Below are positions 27,799 through 35,498 of a DNA stretch of 64,000 nt, one piece after another; the first letter of the stretch is position 1, and every line of letters begins with the position of its first letter. The position numbers were made by a program, and so were the translations under genes. The DNA comes from Actinoplanes sandaracinus (GTDB lineage: Bacteria; Actinomycetota; Actinomycetes; Mycobacteriales; Micromonosporaceae), in contig NZ_JASCTH010000001.1 in the NCBI RefSeq assembly GCF_030009775.1, forward strand, positions 282,899-346,898, given 5' to 3'. Below the pieces are notes generated by a model. The model was not told the origin of the DNA. It saw only the letters and a list, made by a program, of their open reading frames with translations, and searched no databases.

Positions 27799-28149
27799 TC
27801 AGGGCAGGAGGGGACGGCTCACATCCCAGTGCTCGACGATCAGGCCCTCCTCGAAGCGCCAGATGTCGACCACCGTCTCGGACGGGCCCTCGACCGGGAC
27901 CAGGGTGTAGTGGGCCACCACGAACCGGGCGTCCGCGATGACGTGCTGGAGATCGAGCCGGGCGCCGGCGATCGGCGAGTTGACGATGAACGCGATCCAG
28001 GCGTCCCGGCCGGCCGGCGCGCCCGGGCTGTGCGACACGAAATCCTCTCGGATGATCTCGCGGAGCACTTCGATCTCCCCGGCCGCGAAACGACCGAACG
28101 CATCGAGGAACCTTCTCTTGTTCTCTTCAGCGACGTCGATGTCAGTCAT
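27799..28149 (-). CDS. SnoaL-like (NTF2-fold) small protein
   Basis: 116 residues from ATG 28149; the longer frame upstream is not family-like. It is an NTF2-fold protein of the SnoaL-like polyketide-cyclase group: NKRRFLDAFGRFAAGEIEVL, EDFVSHSPG, and the C-terminal VDIWRFEEGLIVEHWDVSRPLLP, which is diagnostic. Members isomerise or cyclise small molecules or have no known activity. The ribosome site is weak (GGTGGG). It may be co-transcribed with the diguanylate cyclase. Confidence 0.8.
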   Translation of the reverse strand: MTDIDVAEENKRRFLDAFGRFAAGEIEVLREIIREDFVSHSPGAPAGRDAWIAFIVNSPIAGARLDLQHVIADARFVVAHYTLVPVEGPSETVVDIWRFEEGLIVEHWDVSRPLLP

Positions 28150-28232
28150 GTGCCCACCGTCGCATCGCCCCGGCCCGGTGTCGAGGCGCCTAGCATTGAT
28201 CGAATCGATCTGTGCCGGGTTGGCGCAAAGTC

Positions 28233-28269
28233 TGCCCGGACGGCCGGGCGCGGAGCGCCCGGATGGGCA
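28233..28269. other. Extended hairpin in the gap upstream of the DUF4360 gene
   Basis: An inner stem CCGGGCGC/GCGCCCGG (28244-28251 and 28255-28262) sits inside TGCCC/GGGCA (28233-28237 and 28265-28269). The gap 28150-28430 separates divergent genes and also holds a GATCGAATCGATC palindrome (28198-28210). Function unknown. Confidence 0.4.
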
Positions 28270-28430
28270 ATAAACGATCCCGGGCACCACCGGCAGGCGT
28301 TTCCATCGCGCTATCTCCTGCGGCGTCCAACCGCCGAAAGTACGTTTCTCTGCGGCGCCCCTTCCACGCAGGCGACTGGCCGGGCGCGCAATTGACGTGC
28401 GAATTCCCAGCAATTTCCAGGAGGCCTACG

Positions 28431-29066
28431 ATGCTGAACGCGATCACCGCCGGAACCATGATGCTGTCGTCCCTGGGCGCGCCGGTCACCGGCGTGCATA
28501 CCGTTGCGCCGCCACCGGAACACATGACCATCCAGGTGGTGTCGGCGAACGGGTCCGGCTGCCCGGAGGGCTCCGCCGAGGTGAGCGTGTCCCCGGACAA
28601 CAAGGCGTTCACCATCGCGTACAGCAAGTTCCTCGCGCAAGTGGGGCCGGAGGCGAAGGCCCTGGACTTCCGGAAGCAGTGTCAGCTCTCGCTGAACGTC
28701 AACGTGCCGTCGGGCTACACCTACGCGATCGCGCGCGCCGACTACCGCGGGTACGCCCGCCTGGAAGAGGGGGCCAGCGCGACCGAGACGGCGTACTACT
28801 ACTTCCAGGGCATGCCGACGAACACCCGCAGGCAGCACTACTTCAAGGGATTCATGGACAAGCAGTGGCAGGTCACCGACCAGGTCGCGGTGGAGTCGTT
28901 GTCGTTCCTGCCGTGCGGCGATAAAAGGTATCTGAACGTGAACACCGAACTGAAGGTCGACGCCGGCTGGGCCCCGAAGACAACAACCAATTTCATGACC
29001 ATGGACTCGGCCGACGGCAATCTGGAAACCATCTACCGGGTGTCCTGGCAGGCGTGCCCCGCCTAG
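28431..29066 (+). CDS. Secreted DUF4360 protein
   Basis: 211 residues from ATG 28431, which has AGGAGG six bases upstream. The N-terminus (MLNAITAGTMMLSSLGAPVTG) is a short signal-peptide-like segment. The body matches DUF4360: GSGCPEGSAEVSVSPDNKAFTI, YSKFLAQVGP, a Cys pair (CQLSLNVNVP and FLPCGDKR) and a final WQACPA. DUF4360 proteins are exported actinobacterial and fungal proteins of unknown function. Several Cys residues suggest disulfides. It converges with the response-regulator gene with only six bases between. Confidence 0.85.
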   Translation: MLNAITAGTMMLSSLGAPVTGVHTVAPPPEHMTIQVVSANGSGCPEGSAEVSVSPDNKAFTIAYSKFLAQVGPEAKALDFRKQCQLSLNVNVPSGYTYAIARADYRGYARLEEGASATETAYYYFQGMPTNTRRQHYFKGFMDKQWQVTDQVAVESLSFLPCGDKRYLNVNTELKVDAGWAPKTTTNFMTMDSADGNLETIYRVSWQACPA

Positions 29067-29072
29067 GGCCGG

Positions 29073-29726
29073 TCAGCGTGGGCGGACCAGGCCCGCGTTG
29101 AAGGCGGCGATGACCAGTTGAGCGCGGTCACGGGCGGCCAGCTTGGCGAGCAGATGCGTGATGTGGGTCTTCACCGTCTTGGTGGAGATGACCAGAGAGG
29201 CCGCGATCTCATCATTCGCGAGACCGTTTCCGATCAGTGCGAGCACCTCCACTTCGCGGGGGGTGAGCCGCCGCAGGGCCCCGGCCGGGCGTTCCGGCCG
29301 GGGCGCTGCCACGTAGTGCGCCACCAGCCTGGTCAGGATCGACGGCGCGAACAGCGACTCGCCCCGGCCGGTGCGCCGGACCGCGTCGACCAGATCCTCC
29401 GGGCGGGCGTCCTTGAGCAGGAACCCGGACGCCCCGGCCGTCAGCGCCTCGTAGACGTACTCGTCCAGCTCGAACATGCTGAGCACCAGCACCCGGGTGC
29501 CGGCCAGGGCCGGATCGGCGCAGATCCGGCGGGTCGCCTCCAAGCCGTCGAGGCCCGGCATCCGCACGTCCATCAGCACCACGTCGGGCCGGGTGGTCCG
29601 GGCCCGCAGCACCGCCGCGGCGCCGTCACCGGCCTGCCCGACCACCTCCAGGTCCGGTTCGTGACCGAGGATCACCGCCAGGCTCTGCCGCAGCAGCGGC
29701 TGATCATCAACGACCAGGACCTTCAT
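29073..29726 (-). CDS. NarL/LuxR-family response regulator
   Basis: 217 residues from ATG 29726; a frame from ATG 29792 overlaps the kinase stop by four bases and would add 22 low-complexity residues. The receiver domain has VVDDQPL and phosphoacceptor VLMDVRMPG; Lys in LLKDA is conserved. The C-terminal LuxR helix-turn-helix reads LTPREVEVLALIGNGLANDEIAASL-STKTVKTHI. It pairs with the histidine kinase immediately upstream. Its probable targets are the divergent ABC transporter genes (inference). Confidence 0.93.
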   Translation of the reverse strand: MKVLVVDDQPLLRQSLAVILGHEPDLEVVGQAGDGAAAVLRARTTRPDVVLMDVRMPGLDGLEATRRICADPALAGTRVLVLSMFELDEYVYEALTAGASGFLLKDARPEDLVDAVRRTGRGESLFAPSILTRLVAHYVAAPRPERPAGALRRLTPREVEVLALIGNGLANDEIAASLVISTKTVKTHITHLLAKLAARDRAQLVIAAFNAGLVRPR

Positions 29727-29788
29727 CGGTACGGCCACCCCGCCGGCAACCGCACCATCGGCGTGCCCGGCTGCGCCGCTGCCGCGCG

Positions 29789-30652
29789 TCATCGTGCCGT
29801 CCCGTCGGGGATGCGGGCCACCAGGCGGAACCCGCCGTCCACCGGCTCAGCCGTCAGCGTGCCGCCCAGGCTGCCGACCCGTTCCCGCAGCCCGGCCAGG
29901 CCGTGCCCGGCGCCCGGTGTGGGCCGCCAGGCCCCGGCGGGACCGTTGTCGGCGACGCTGACCACCACGACCGGGCCGTCCCGGCGCACCCGCAGCGCCA
30001 CGTCGGCGGGCCCGGCGTGGCGGGCCGTGTTGGCGAGCCCTTCCCGCACGGTCCGGCAGATCGCGACCTGAACGCCGGACGACACCACGCCGAGCGGCTC
30101 GACCGTGAGCCGTGGCCGCAGCCCGGCCCTCTCCGCGGCCCGCACGATGTCCGGCAGCGCCTCCAGGCCCTCCACCGGAGCACGGGGCCCGGGGACGCGC
30201 GGGCCGGGCGACGCCGGCTCGCGCAGCACGGTCAGCATCCGGCGCAGCTCGCCGGTCGCGTCCCGGCTGGTCCGCTCGATGTCGTCGAGGGCCGCCCGCA
30301 TCTCGTCCGACGTGGGCAGGTGCCGGGTCGCCGCCGCCCGCACGGTGATCAGCCCCAGCCCGTGCGACACCAGGTCGTGCAGGTCCCGCGCGATCCGCAG
30401 CCGTTCGGCCAGCACCGCCTCGGTGGCCGCCCACTCGGTGAGCCGCCGCTCGTACGCCGCCCGGTCGGTCCGCCACCGCCGCACCGCCCAGACCGCGGCG
30501 GTGGCCGCGCCGCCGCCGATCGCCACCGGGATCATCCGGGCCAGTGGTCCCGACGTGCCGACCGTGCACATCGCCATGATCACCACGACGGCGACCACCG
30601 CGATGACCGGGACCGCCCGGTTGCGCCATGCGGGGCGCGGATGCGCGTTCAC
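29789..30652 (-). CDS. Sensor histidine kinase (HisKA_3 type)
   Basis: 287 residues from GTG 30652. Two N-terminal membrane segments (AVPVIAVVAVVVIMAMCTV and MIPVAIGGGAATAAVWAV) flank almost no external loop. The phosphoacceptor region is RIARDLHDLVSHGLGLITVRA, and the ATPase lobe has GLANTARHAGP and GHGLAGLRERVGSLGG. Kinases of this class phosphorylate NarL-type regulators, and one follows with a four-base or 62-base junction. With little extracellular domain, it likely senses membrane or intramembrane stress. Confidence 0.92.
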   Translation of the reverse strand: MNAHPRPAWRNRAVPVIAVVAVVVIMAMCTVGTSGPLARMIPVAIGGGAATAAVWAVRRWRTDRAAYERRLTEWAATEAVLAERLRIARDLHDLVSHGLGLITVRAAATRHLPTSDEMRAALDDIERTSRDATGELRRMLTVLREPASPGPRVPGPRAPVEGLEALPDIVRAAERAGLRPRLTVEPLGVVSSGVQVAICRTVREGLANTARHAGPADVALRVRRDGPVVVVSVADNGPAGAWRPTPGAGHGLAGLRERVGSLGGTLTAEPVDGGFRLVARIPDGTAR

Positions 30653-30668
30653 GGGGCCGACTGTATTC

Positions 30669-30686
30669 CTACGACCTGGGTCCTAG
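30669..30686. promoter_or_regulatory. Imperfect palindrome between the two-component system and ABC genes
   Basis: CTACGACC-TG-GGTCCTAG (30669-30686) is an 8-2-8 inverted repeat with one mismatch. It is centred in the 98-base divergent gap and is the best candidate for binding by the response regulator. Confidence 0.5.
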
Positions 30687-30750
30687 ACGGGCCGCGGAAG
30701 CCCGAGCACGGTCCGATGTCCGCGGCGCGGTCCGGCGGTTGACTGCCCCT

Positions 30751-31461
30751 ATGATCACGATCGATGGCGTCACCAAGATCCGCGGGCGCACCCGGATCCT
30801 GCACGAGGTGAGTTTCACCGCCCGGCCCGGCCGGGTCACCGGATTCCTCGGCCCGAACGGGGCCGGCAAGACCTCCACCCTGCGGGTGCTTCTCGGCCTG
30901 GATCGCCCACAGGCCGGCACCGCCCTGATCGACGGCCGCCGGTACGCCGACCACGACCGCCCGCTCACCGTGGCCGGAGCGCTGCTCGACGGCAGCGGGG
31001 CCCACCGGTCCCGGTCGGCGCGGGCCCACCTGCGCTGGGTCGCCGCCAGCAACGGCCTGCCCCGGGCGCGGGTGGAGGAGGTGCTCGACCTGGTGGGACT
31101 GAGCGCCGACGCCGGCAAGCGGGCCGGGCGGTTCTCGCTCGGGATGGGCCGCCGCCTCGGGCTGGCCACGGCGCTGCTCGGCGATCCGCCGGTGCTGATC
31201 CTGGACGAGCCGGTGAACGGCCTGGACCCGGCCGGGATCCGGTGGATGCGCACGTTCCTGCGGGACAGCGCCGCGACGGGCCGGACCGTGCTGCTGTCCA
31301 GTCACCTGATGGGCGAACTCGCCGAGACCGCCGACGACGTGGTGATCATCGACCGCGGGCGGGTGGTCGCGGCCGGGACGCTGGCCGAGGTGGTCGGCGA
31401 GCACGCGACGCTGGAGGACGCGTTCCTGGACCGCACCGCGAGCGAGGGGGTGTCGTGGTGA
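30751..31461 (+). CDS. ABC transporter ATP-binding protein
   Basis: 236 residues from ATG 30751. Walker A is GPNGAGKTS (about residues 36-44), the signature is FSLGMGRRLGLA, Walker B is VLILDEPVNGLD, and the H-loop is LLSSHLM. It belongs to the single-ATPase exporter group (ABC-2 type) often controlled by adjacent two-component systems. Two permease genes follow with four-base overlaps. The substrate is unknown; lipid, antibiotic or bacitracin-type export is typical of the arrangement. No ribosome site precedes the start, so the mRNA may be leaderless. Confidence 0.93.
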   Translation: MITIDGVTKIRGRTRILHEVSFTARPGRVTGFLGPNGAGKTSTLRVLLGLDRPQAGTALIDGRRYADHDRPLTVAGALLDGSGAHRSRSARAHLRWVAASNGLPRARVEEVLDLVGLSADAGKRAGRFSLGMGRRLGLATALLGDPPVLILDEPVNGLDPAGIRWMRTFLRDSAATGRTVLLSSHLMGELAETADDVVIIDRGRVVAAGTLAEVVGEHATLEDAFLDRTASEGVSW

Positions 31462-32204
31462 GCCTCGTCCGCGCCGAACTGCGCAAGCTCCTCGGGCTGC
31501 GTACCGCTTGGGTGGGCATGGTGGCGGGTCTGGTGGCCGCGCCGGCGCTGGTGTTCGTCAACGCGCCGGCGACCCGGCGCGCGCTCGCGGACGGCACCTG
31601 GGGCGACCCGTCCGACCTCGGGTTCCAGAGCCTGGGGATCGGCCTGCTCGGCGCGATGATCCTCGGGGTGGTGGCGGTGAGCAGCGAGTACACCTCGACC
31701 GGGGAGGACTCGCCGGACGGGCGGCAGCTCATCACCACGCTCACCGCGGCGCCCCGGCGGCACCGGCTGCTGGCCGCGAAGGGCGCGGCGCTGACGCTGG
31801 TGGTGGCGGTGCAGGGCACGCTGACGGCGGTGGCGACCCTGGGCCTGGTCGAGATGGTGCACGGCGCGGCCATCCCGTCGCCCGCGCCGGCCCGGGTGGC
31901 CGGCGCGGTCCTCTACTGGGTGCTGCTGGGCCTGCTCGCCTACGCCATCACGCTGATCTTCCGGAACGGCGTCGTGACGCTGACCGTCCTGATCGTGAAC
32001 AGCTCGATGGTGTCGGTGTCGTATCTGCTGACGAAGGTGACGCCGCTGGCCGCCTATCTGCCGGACATCGTAGGAGCGCACATGTTCCTGCGCGATGTCG
32101 GCGACGTCAGGATCGCCCCGGTGACCGCCGGCCTGGTGATGACCGCATGGGTGGCCGCTCTGCTCGGCCTGGCCGCCTGGCTCTTCCAACGGCGCGACGC
32201 GTGA
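31458..32204 (+). CDS. ABC transporter permease (six-TM type)
   Basis: 248 residues from GTG 31458, overlapping the ATPase stop by four bases; GTG 31455 is also possible. About six hydrophobic segments: TAWVGMVAGLVAAPALVFV, LGIGLLGAMILGVVAV, LTLVVAVQGTLTAVATLGL, AVLYWVLLGLLAYAITLI, VVTLTVLIVNSSMVSVSYLL, and VTAGLVMTAWVAALLGLAAWL. The SSEYTSTG and TAAPRRHRLLAAK stretches are typical of ABC-2 permeases. It forms the membrane channel with the next gene product. Confidence 0.88.
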   Translation: MSLVRAELRKLLGLRTAWVGMVAGLVAAPALVFVNAPATRRALADGTWGDPSDLGFQSLGIGLLGAMILGVVAVSSEYTSTGEDSPDGRQLITTLTAAPRRHRLLAAKGAALTLVVAVQGTLTAVATLGLVEMVHGAAIPSPAPARVAGAVLYWVLLGLLAYAITLIFRNGVVTLTVLIVNSSMVSVSYLLTKVTPLAAYLPDIVGAHMFLRDVGDVRIAPVTAGLVMTAWVAALLGLAAWLFQRRDA

Positions 32205-32758
32205 CCGGGCCGCGACGCGTGGCCGGCGCCGTCCATGCCGAGGCGATCAAGCTGATCACCCTGCCGTCGCTGGCCCTGACCGTGGCGCTGACCTGGGCGC
32301 TGACCGCTCTGCTGGGCCTGACCGGCCGGCCCGGCGGGGTGCTGGTCTACACCCAGGTGGGCTTCCTGGTGCTGGGCGTGCTGGCGGCGACCCACGAGTA
32401 CCAGGGCGGCGGCCAGATCCGGGCCAGCCTACTGGCCGTCCCCCGGCGGCCGCTGCTGGCCGTGGCGAAGATCGTCGCCCTGGCCGGCATCGCCGCCCCG
32501 TTCGCCCTGGTCGCGGCGGTGCTGGCGGGGCGGCCGGGGGCCACCGGCGGTCTCCTGCTCGACCTGGTTCTGGCCGCGGGAGTGGGAATGCTGGTGAAGC
32601 ACTCGGTGGGAGCCACGGGGCTGGTGCTCACGGCGTACGAAATCGTGTCGCCCCTGGTCCGCACGCACCTGCCGGAAGTCGCCCGGCTGCCGTCGTCGGC
32701 ATGGACCGCCGCCGTCCTCCTGGTCGCGATCGCGATCTTCGCTCGCCGGGAGGCGTGA
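32201..32758 (+). CDS. ABC transporter permease, short
   Basis: 185 residues from GTG 32201, overlapping the previous stop by four bases. It has five or six hydrophobic segments (ALTVALTWALTALLGLTG, VGFLVLGVLAATHEY, IVALAGIAAPFALVAAVLAG, LLLDLVLAAGVGMLV, and AWTAAVLLVAIAIFA). The ATHEYQGGGQIRASLLAVPRR stretch parallels the SSEYTSTG region of the previous permease, so the two are paralogs forming a heterodimer. It is somewhat shorter than its partner. Confidence 0.85.
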   Translation: MTGPRRVAGAVHAEAIKLITLPSLALTVALTWALTALLGLTGRPGGVLVYTQVGFLVLGVLAATHEYQGGGQIRASLLAVPRRPLLAVAKIVALAGIAAPFALVAAVLAGRPGATGGLLLDLVLAAGVGMLVKHSVGATGLVLTAYEIVSPLVRTHLPEVARLPSSAWTAAVLLVAIAIFARREA

Positions 32759-32874
32759 GGCCCGCGGGCGCTTGACGGCCCGTTGTTGAATGCCGCATGG
32801 CGCGGGGGCGCCTCCATTGTGCACGTGCCGTTCACGGGTGACCTCCGCGCTGGACACCTCAAGGAGAAGCAGCG

Positions 32875-33741
32875 ATGGTAGAGCGCCCCCCTCTCGCGGA
32901 GATCCGTGAGCGTACGTACAAGCGACGGGATGCCTGGTGGACGGTGTGGCTGGTCGATCCGCTCGCGTCCCGGCTGGTACGGCTCGTGGCGCCGTGGAGC
33001 TGGGCCACCCCGAACCGGTTGTCACTCGCCGCGTTCGCGATCGGCCTGGGCGCGGCGGCCTGTTTCTGGCAGGGCGACTACGCCTGGCTGCTGGCCGGCG
33101 CGCTGCTGTTCCACCTGGGTTTCGTGCTCGACTGCATGGACGGCAAGATCGCCCGCCTGAACGGGACGGGCTCCGTGTTCGGCTCCTGGCTCGACTACGT
33201 CTTCGACCGCCTGCGGGTGGTGACGTGCGCGATCGCGATGTTCGGCGGGCAGTGGCAGCGGACCGGGGAGACCTATTTCCTCTGGCTGGCCACGTTCGTG
33301 GTCTTCCTGGACATGTTCCGCTACCTGAACGCGCTCCAGATGCAGAAGGTCAAGGAGACCATGAAGGGCCGCCTGCTGGAGGCCGCCGGGATCAGCGTCG
33401 CGGCGTACGCGGCGAGCAAGGACGACGTGGTGGGCGCGCCGGAGGAGTCCCCGGTCGACGTGCACGGTGACTTCCGGTCGCGGTTCGGCGCGTTCCTGCG
33501 GCTGCGGCACTTCCTGCAGGGCCAGCGGATCCGCCCGCACCTGTTCAGCGGCATCGAGTTCATGATGTTCGTCTTCATCATCGGCCCGGTGGCCGGCCAG
33601 ATCGAGGTGGTCACGGTGGCGTCCGGGCTGCTGCTGCTCGCGTTCGAGGCGCTGCTGATCTACAAGCTCTGGACCACCACACAGACCTTCCAGAGGCGGC
33701 TCGCCGCCCTTGGTGCCTCCCAGGCCCCGGCGGTCGCCTGA
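32875..33741 (+). CDS. CDP-alcohol phosphatidyltransferase family protein
   Basis: 288 residues. The family motif is complete: DGKIARLNGTGSVFGSWLDY followed by VFD (about residues 90-110), the D-G-x2-A-R-x8-G-x3-D-x3-D metal site. Several membrane segments surround it (LSLAAFAIGLGAAACFW, WLLAGALLFHLGFVLDCM, IEFMMFVFIIGPVAG). It joins a CDP-activated lipid to an alcohol such as inositol or glycerol phosphate. A hydrophilic insert (residues 165-200) with DDVVGAPEESPVDVHG separates two membrane parts. AGGAG lies eight bases upstream of the ATG. The acceptor cannot be named. Confidence 0.88.
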   Translation: MVERPPLAEIRERTYKRRDAWWTVWLVDPLASRLVRLVAPWSWATPNRLSLAAFAIGLGAAACFWQGDYAWLLAGALLFHLGFVLDCMDGKIARLNGTGSVFGSWLDYVFDRLRVVTCAIAMFGGQWQRTGETYFLWLATFVVFLDMFRYLNALQMQKVKETMKGRLLEAAGISVAAYAASKDDVVGAPEESPVDVHGDFRSRFGAFLRLRHFLQGQRIRPHLFSGIEFMMFVFIIGPVAGQIEVVTVASGLLLLAFEALLIYKLWTTTQTFQRRLAALGASQAPAVA

Positions 33742-35497
33742 CCGCGGCGCAGCACACGGCGGCCGTCCCCCCGGCGGGCGCCGGCGGACCGCGCCCCGGG
33801 CAGCTGATCCGCACCGGGACCACCTCGGGAGCGCCGAGACGGGCAGCGTCGGCCGTCTCGTCGTCCTGCTGCTCCTGGGAGGCGCGTTCGGCTTCGACGC
33901 GCAGGCGGTAGTTCTCGATCTCCCGCTCACGCTGTGAGGGGGTCCAGCCGAGGACCCGGCCCATCAGTTCGGCGGCGTGCGGGGCGGCCACGACACCCCG
34001 GTCGAAGGTCTCGATGGAGATCCGGGTCCGCCTGGTCAGCACGTCCACCAGGTGGCGGGCGCCCTCGGCCGCGGCCGCGTAGACGAACTCGGCCCGCAGG
34101 TAGTCGTCGGCGCCCTCGATCGGCCGGCCCAGGTCCGGGTCCTCGCGGATCAGGTCCAGGACCTCGTGGATCAGCGAGCCGTACCGGCCGAGCAGGTGCT
34201 CGACCCGGGCCACGTGCAGGCCCGACTCGGCGGCCAGGATGCCCCGGCGGTTCCACAGCGCCGCGTACCCGTCGGCGCCCAGCAGCGGAGTCCGGTCGGT
34301 GACCGACTTCGGCGCCGCCCGGGCCAGGTTGTAGACGCAGGCGTCGATCGCGTCCCGGGCCATCACCCGGTACGTCGTGTACTTGCCCCCGGCCACCACC
34401 ACCAGCCCCGGGACCGGGCTGCCCACCGTATGCTCCCGGGACAGCTTCGACGTCGACTCCGACTCGCCGCTCAGCAACGGCCGGAGCCCGGCGTAGACAC
34501 CCTGCACGTCGGCCCGTTCCAGCGGTGTCGCCAGCACCTTGTTAACCTCGGTGAGCAGGTAGTCGATGTCCTTCGCGGACGCGGCCGGGTGCGCCTTGTC
34601 CAGCGACCAGTCGGTGTCGGTGGTGCCGACGATCCAGTGCCGGCCCCACGGGATGACGAACAGCACGCTGCTCGCGGTCCGCAGGATCAGCCCGGTCGAC
34701 GACTGGATCCGGTCGCGCGGCACGACCAGGTGGATGCCCTTGGACGCGCGGACGTGGAACTGGCCACGCTCGCCGACCAGGGACTGGGTGTCGTCGGTCC
34801 ACACACCGCTCGCGTTGACCACCTGCTGGGCGCGGATCTCGAACGTCCGGTCGTGTTCGAGGTCGTGCACCCGTACCCCGGTGACTCTCTCGCCCTCCCG
34901 GAGGAAGCCGGTGACCTCCAGCCGGGAGGCGACGTGGGCGCCGTAGGCCGCCGCGGTCCGTGCCAGGAACATGGTGTGCCGGGCGTCGTCGACCTGCGCG
35001 TCGTAGTACTGCAACGCGCCGACCAGCGAATCCCTGCGCAGCGCCGGGCAGGCGCGCAGCGCGCCGCGCCGGGTCAGGTGGCGGTGCCGGGGCAGCCCGC
35101 CGGACAGGGCCATCGTGTCGTAGAGGGTGACCCCGGCGCCGGCGTAGAGCCGCTCCCAGGCGCGGTGTTTGAGCGGGTAGAGGAACCGGACCGGCCGGGC
35201 CAGGTGCGGCGCGAGCCGCTGCAGGATCAGTCCGCGCTCCCGCAGCGCCTCGCGCACCAGCCCGAAGTCCAGCATCTCCAGATATCGCAGCCCGCCGTGG
35301 ATGAGCTTGCTGGACCGGCTGGACGTGCCGGAGGCGAGGTCGCGCGCCTCGACGAGGCCCACGGAGAGTCCCCGTGTCACCGCGTCGAGCGCGCAACCCG
35401 CCCCCACCACTCCCCCACCGATCACCAGCACGTCCAGCTCGCGCCCCGCGAGAGCGGCGAGGGCGGCGTCCCGGTAGGAAGGAGACAAGGCAGTCAT
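33611..35497 (-). CDS. glpD: Glycerol-3-phosphate dehydrogenase
   Basis: 628 residues from ATG 35497, which has GGAAGGAG upstream on the transcribed strand region. FAD-binding GGGVVGAGCALDAVTRGLSV (about residues 26-45) is followed by SSRSSKLIHGGLRYLE, the classic GlpD block, and VVVAGGKYTTYRVMARDAID. It oxidises glycerol-3-phosphate to dihydroxyacetone phosphate and feeds electrons to the membrane. Family members are usually 560-590 residues; here about 60 Pro/Arg/Ala-rich residues extend past GAPEVV and overlap the CDP-alcohol gene by 131 bases. It starts one base after glpK stops. Confidence 0.94.
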   Translation of the reverse strand: MTALSPSYRDAALAALAGRELDVLVIGGGVVGAGCALDAVTRGLSVGLVEARDLASGTSSRSSKLIHGGLRYLEMLDFGLVREALRERGLILQRLAPHLARPVRFLYPLKHRAWERLYAGAGVTLYDTMALSGGLPRHRHLTRRGALRACPALRRDSLVGALQYYDAQVDDARHTMFLARTAAAYGAHVASRLEVTGFLREGERVTGVRVHDLEHDRTFEIRAQQVVNASGVWTDDTQSLVGERGQFHVRASKGIHLVVPRDRIQSSTGLILRTASSVLFVIPWGRHWIVGTTDTDWSLDKAHPAASAKDIDYLLTEVNKVLATPLERADVQGVYAGLRPLLSGESESTSKLSREHTVGSPVPGLVVVAGGKYTTYRVMARDAIDACVYNLARAAPKSVTDRTPLLGADGYAALWNRRGILAAESGLHVARVEHLLGRYGSLIHEVLDLIREDPDLGRPIEGADDYLRAEFVYAAAAEGARHLVDVLTRRTRISIETFDRGVVAAPHAAELMGRVLGWTPSQREREIENYRLRVEAERASQEQQDDETADAARLGAPEVVPVRISCPGRGPPAPAGGTAAVCCAAVRRPPGPGRHQGRRAASGRSVWWSRACRSAAPRTRAAAARTPP

Positions 35498-35498
35498 G

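Noticed and set aside
28200..28300. A c-di-GMP (GEMM-I) riboswitch before the DUF4360 gene
   Set aside because: GCGCAAAG is present, but the upstream GGCAAACC-type element and the receptor helix are not.
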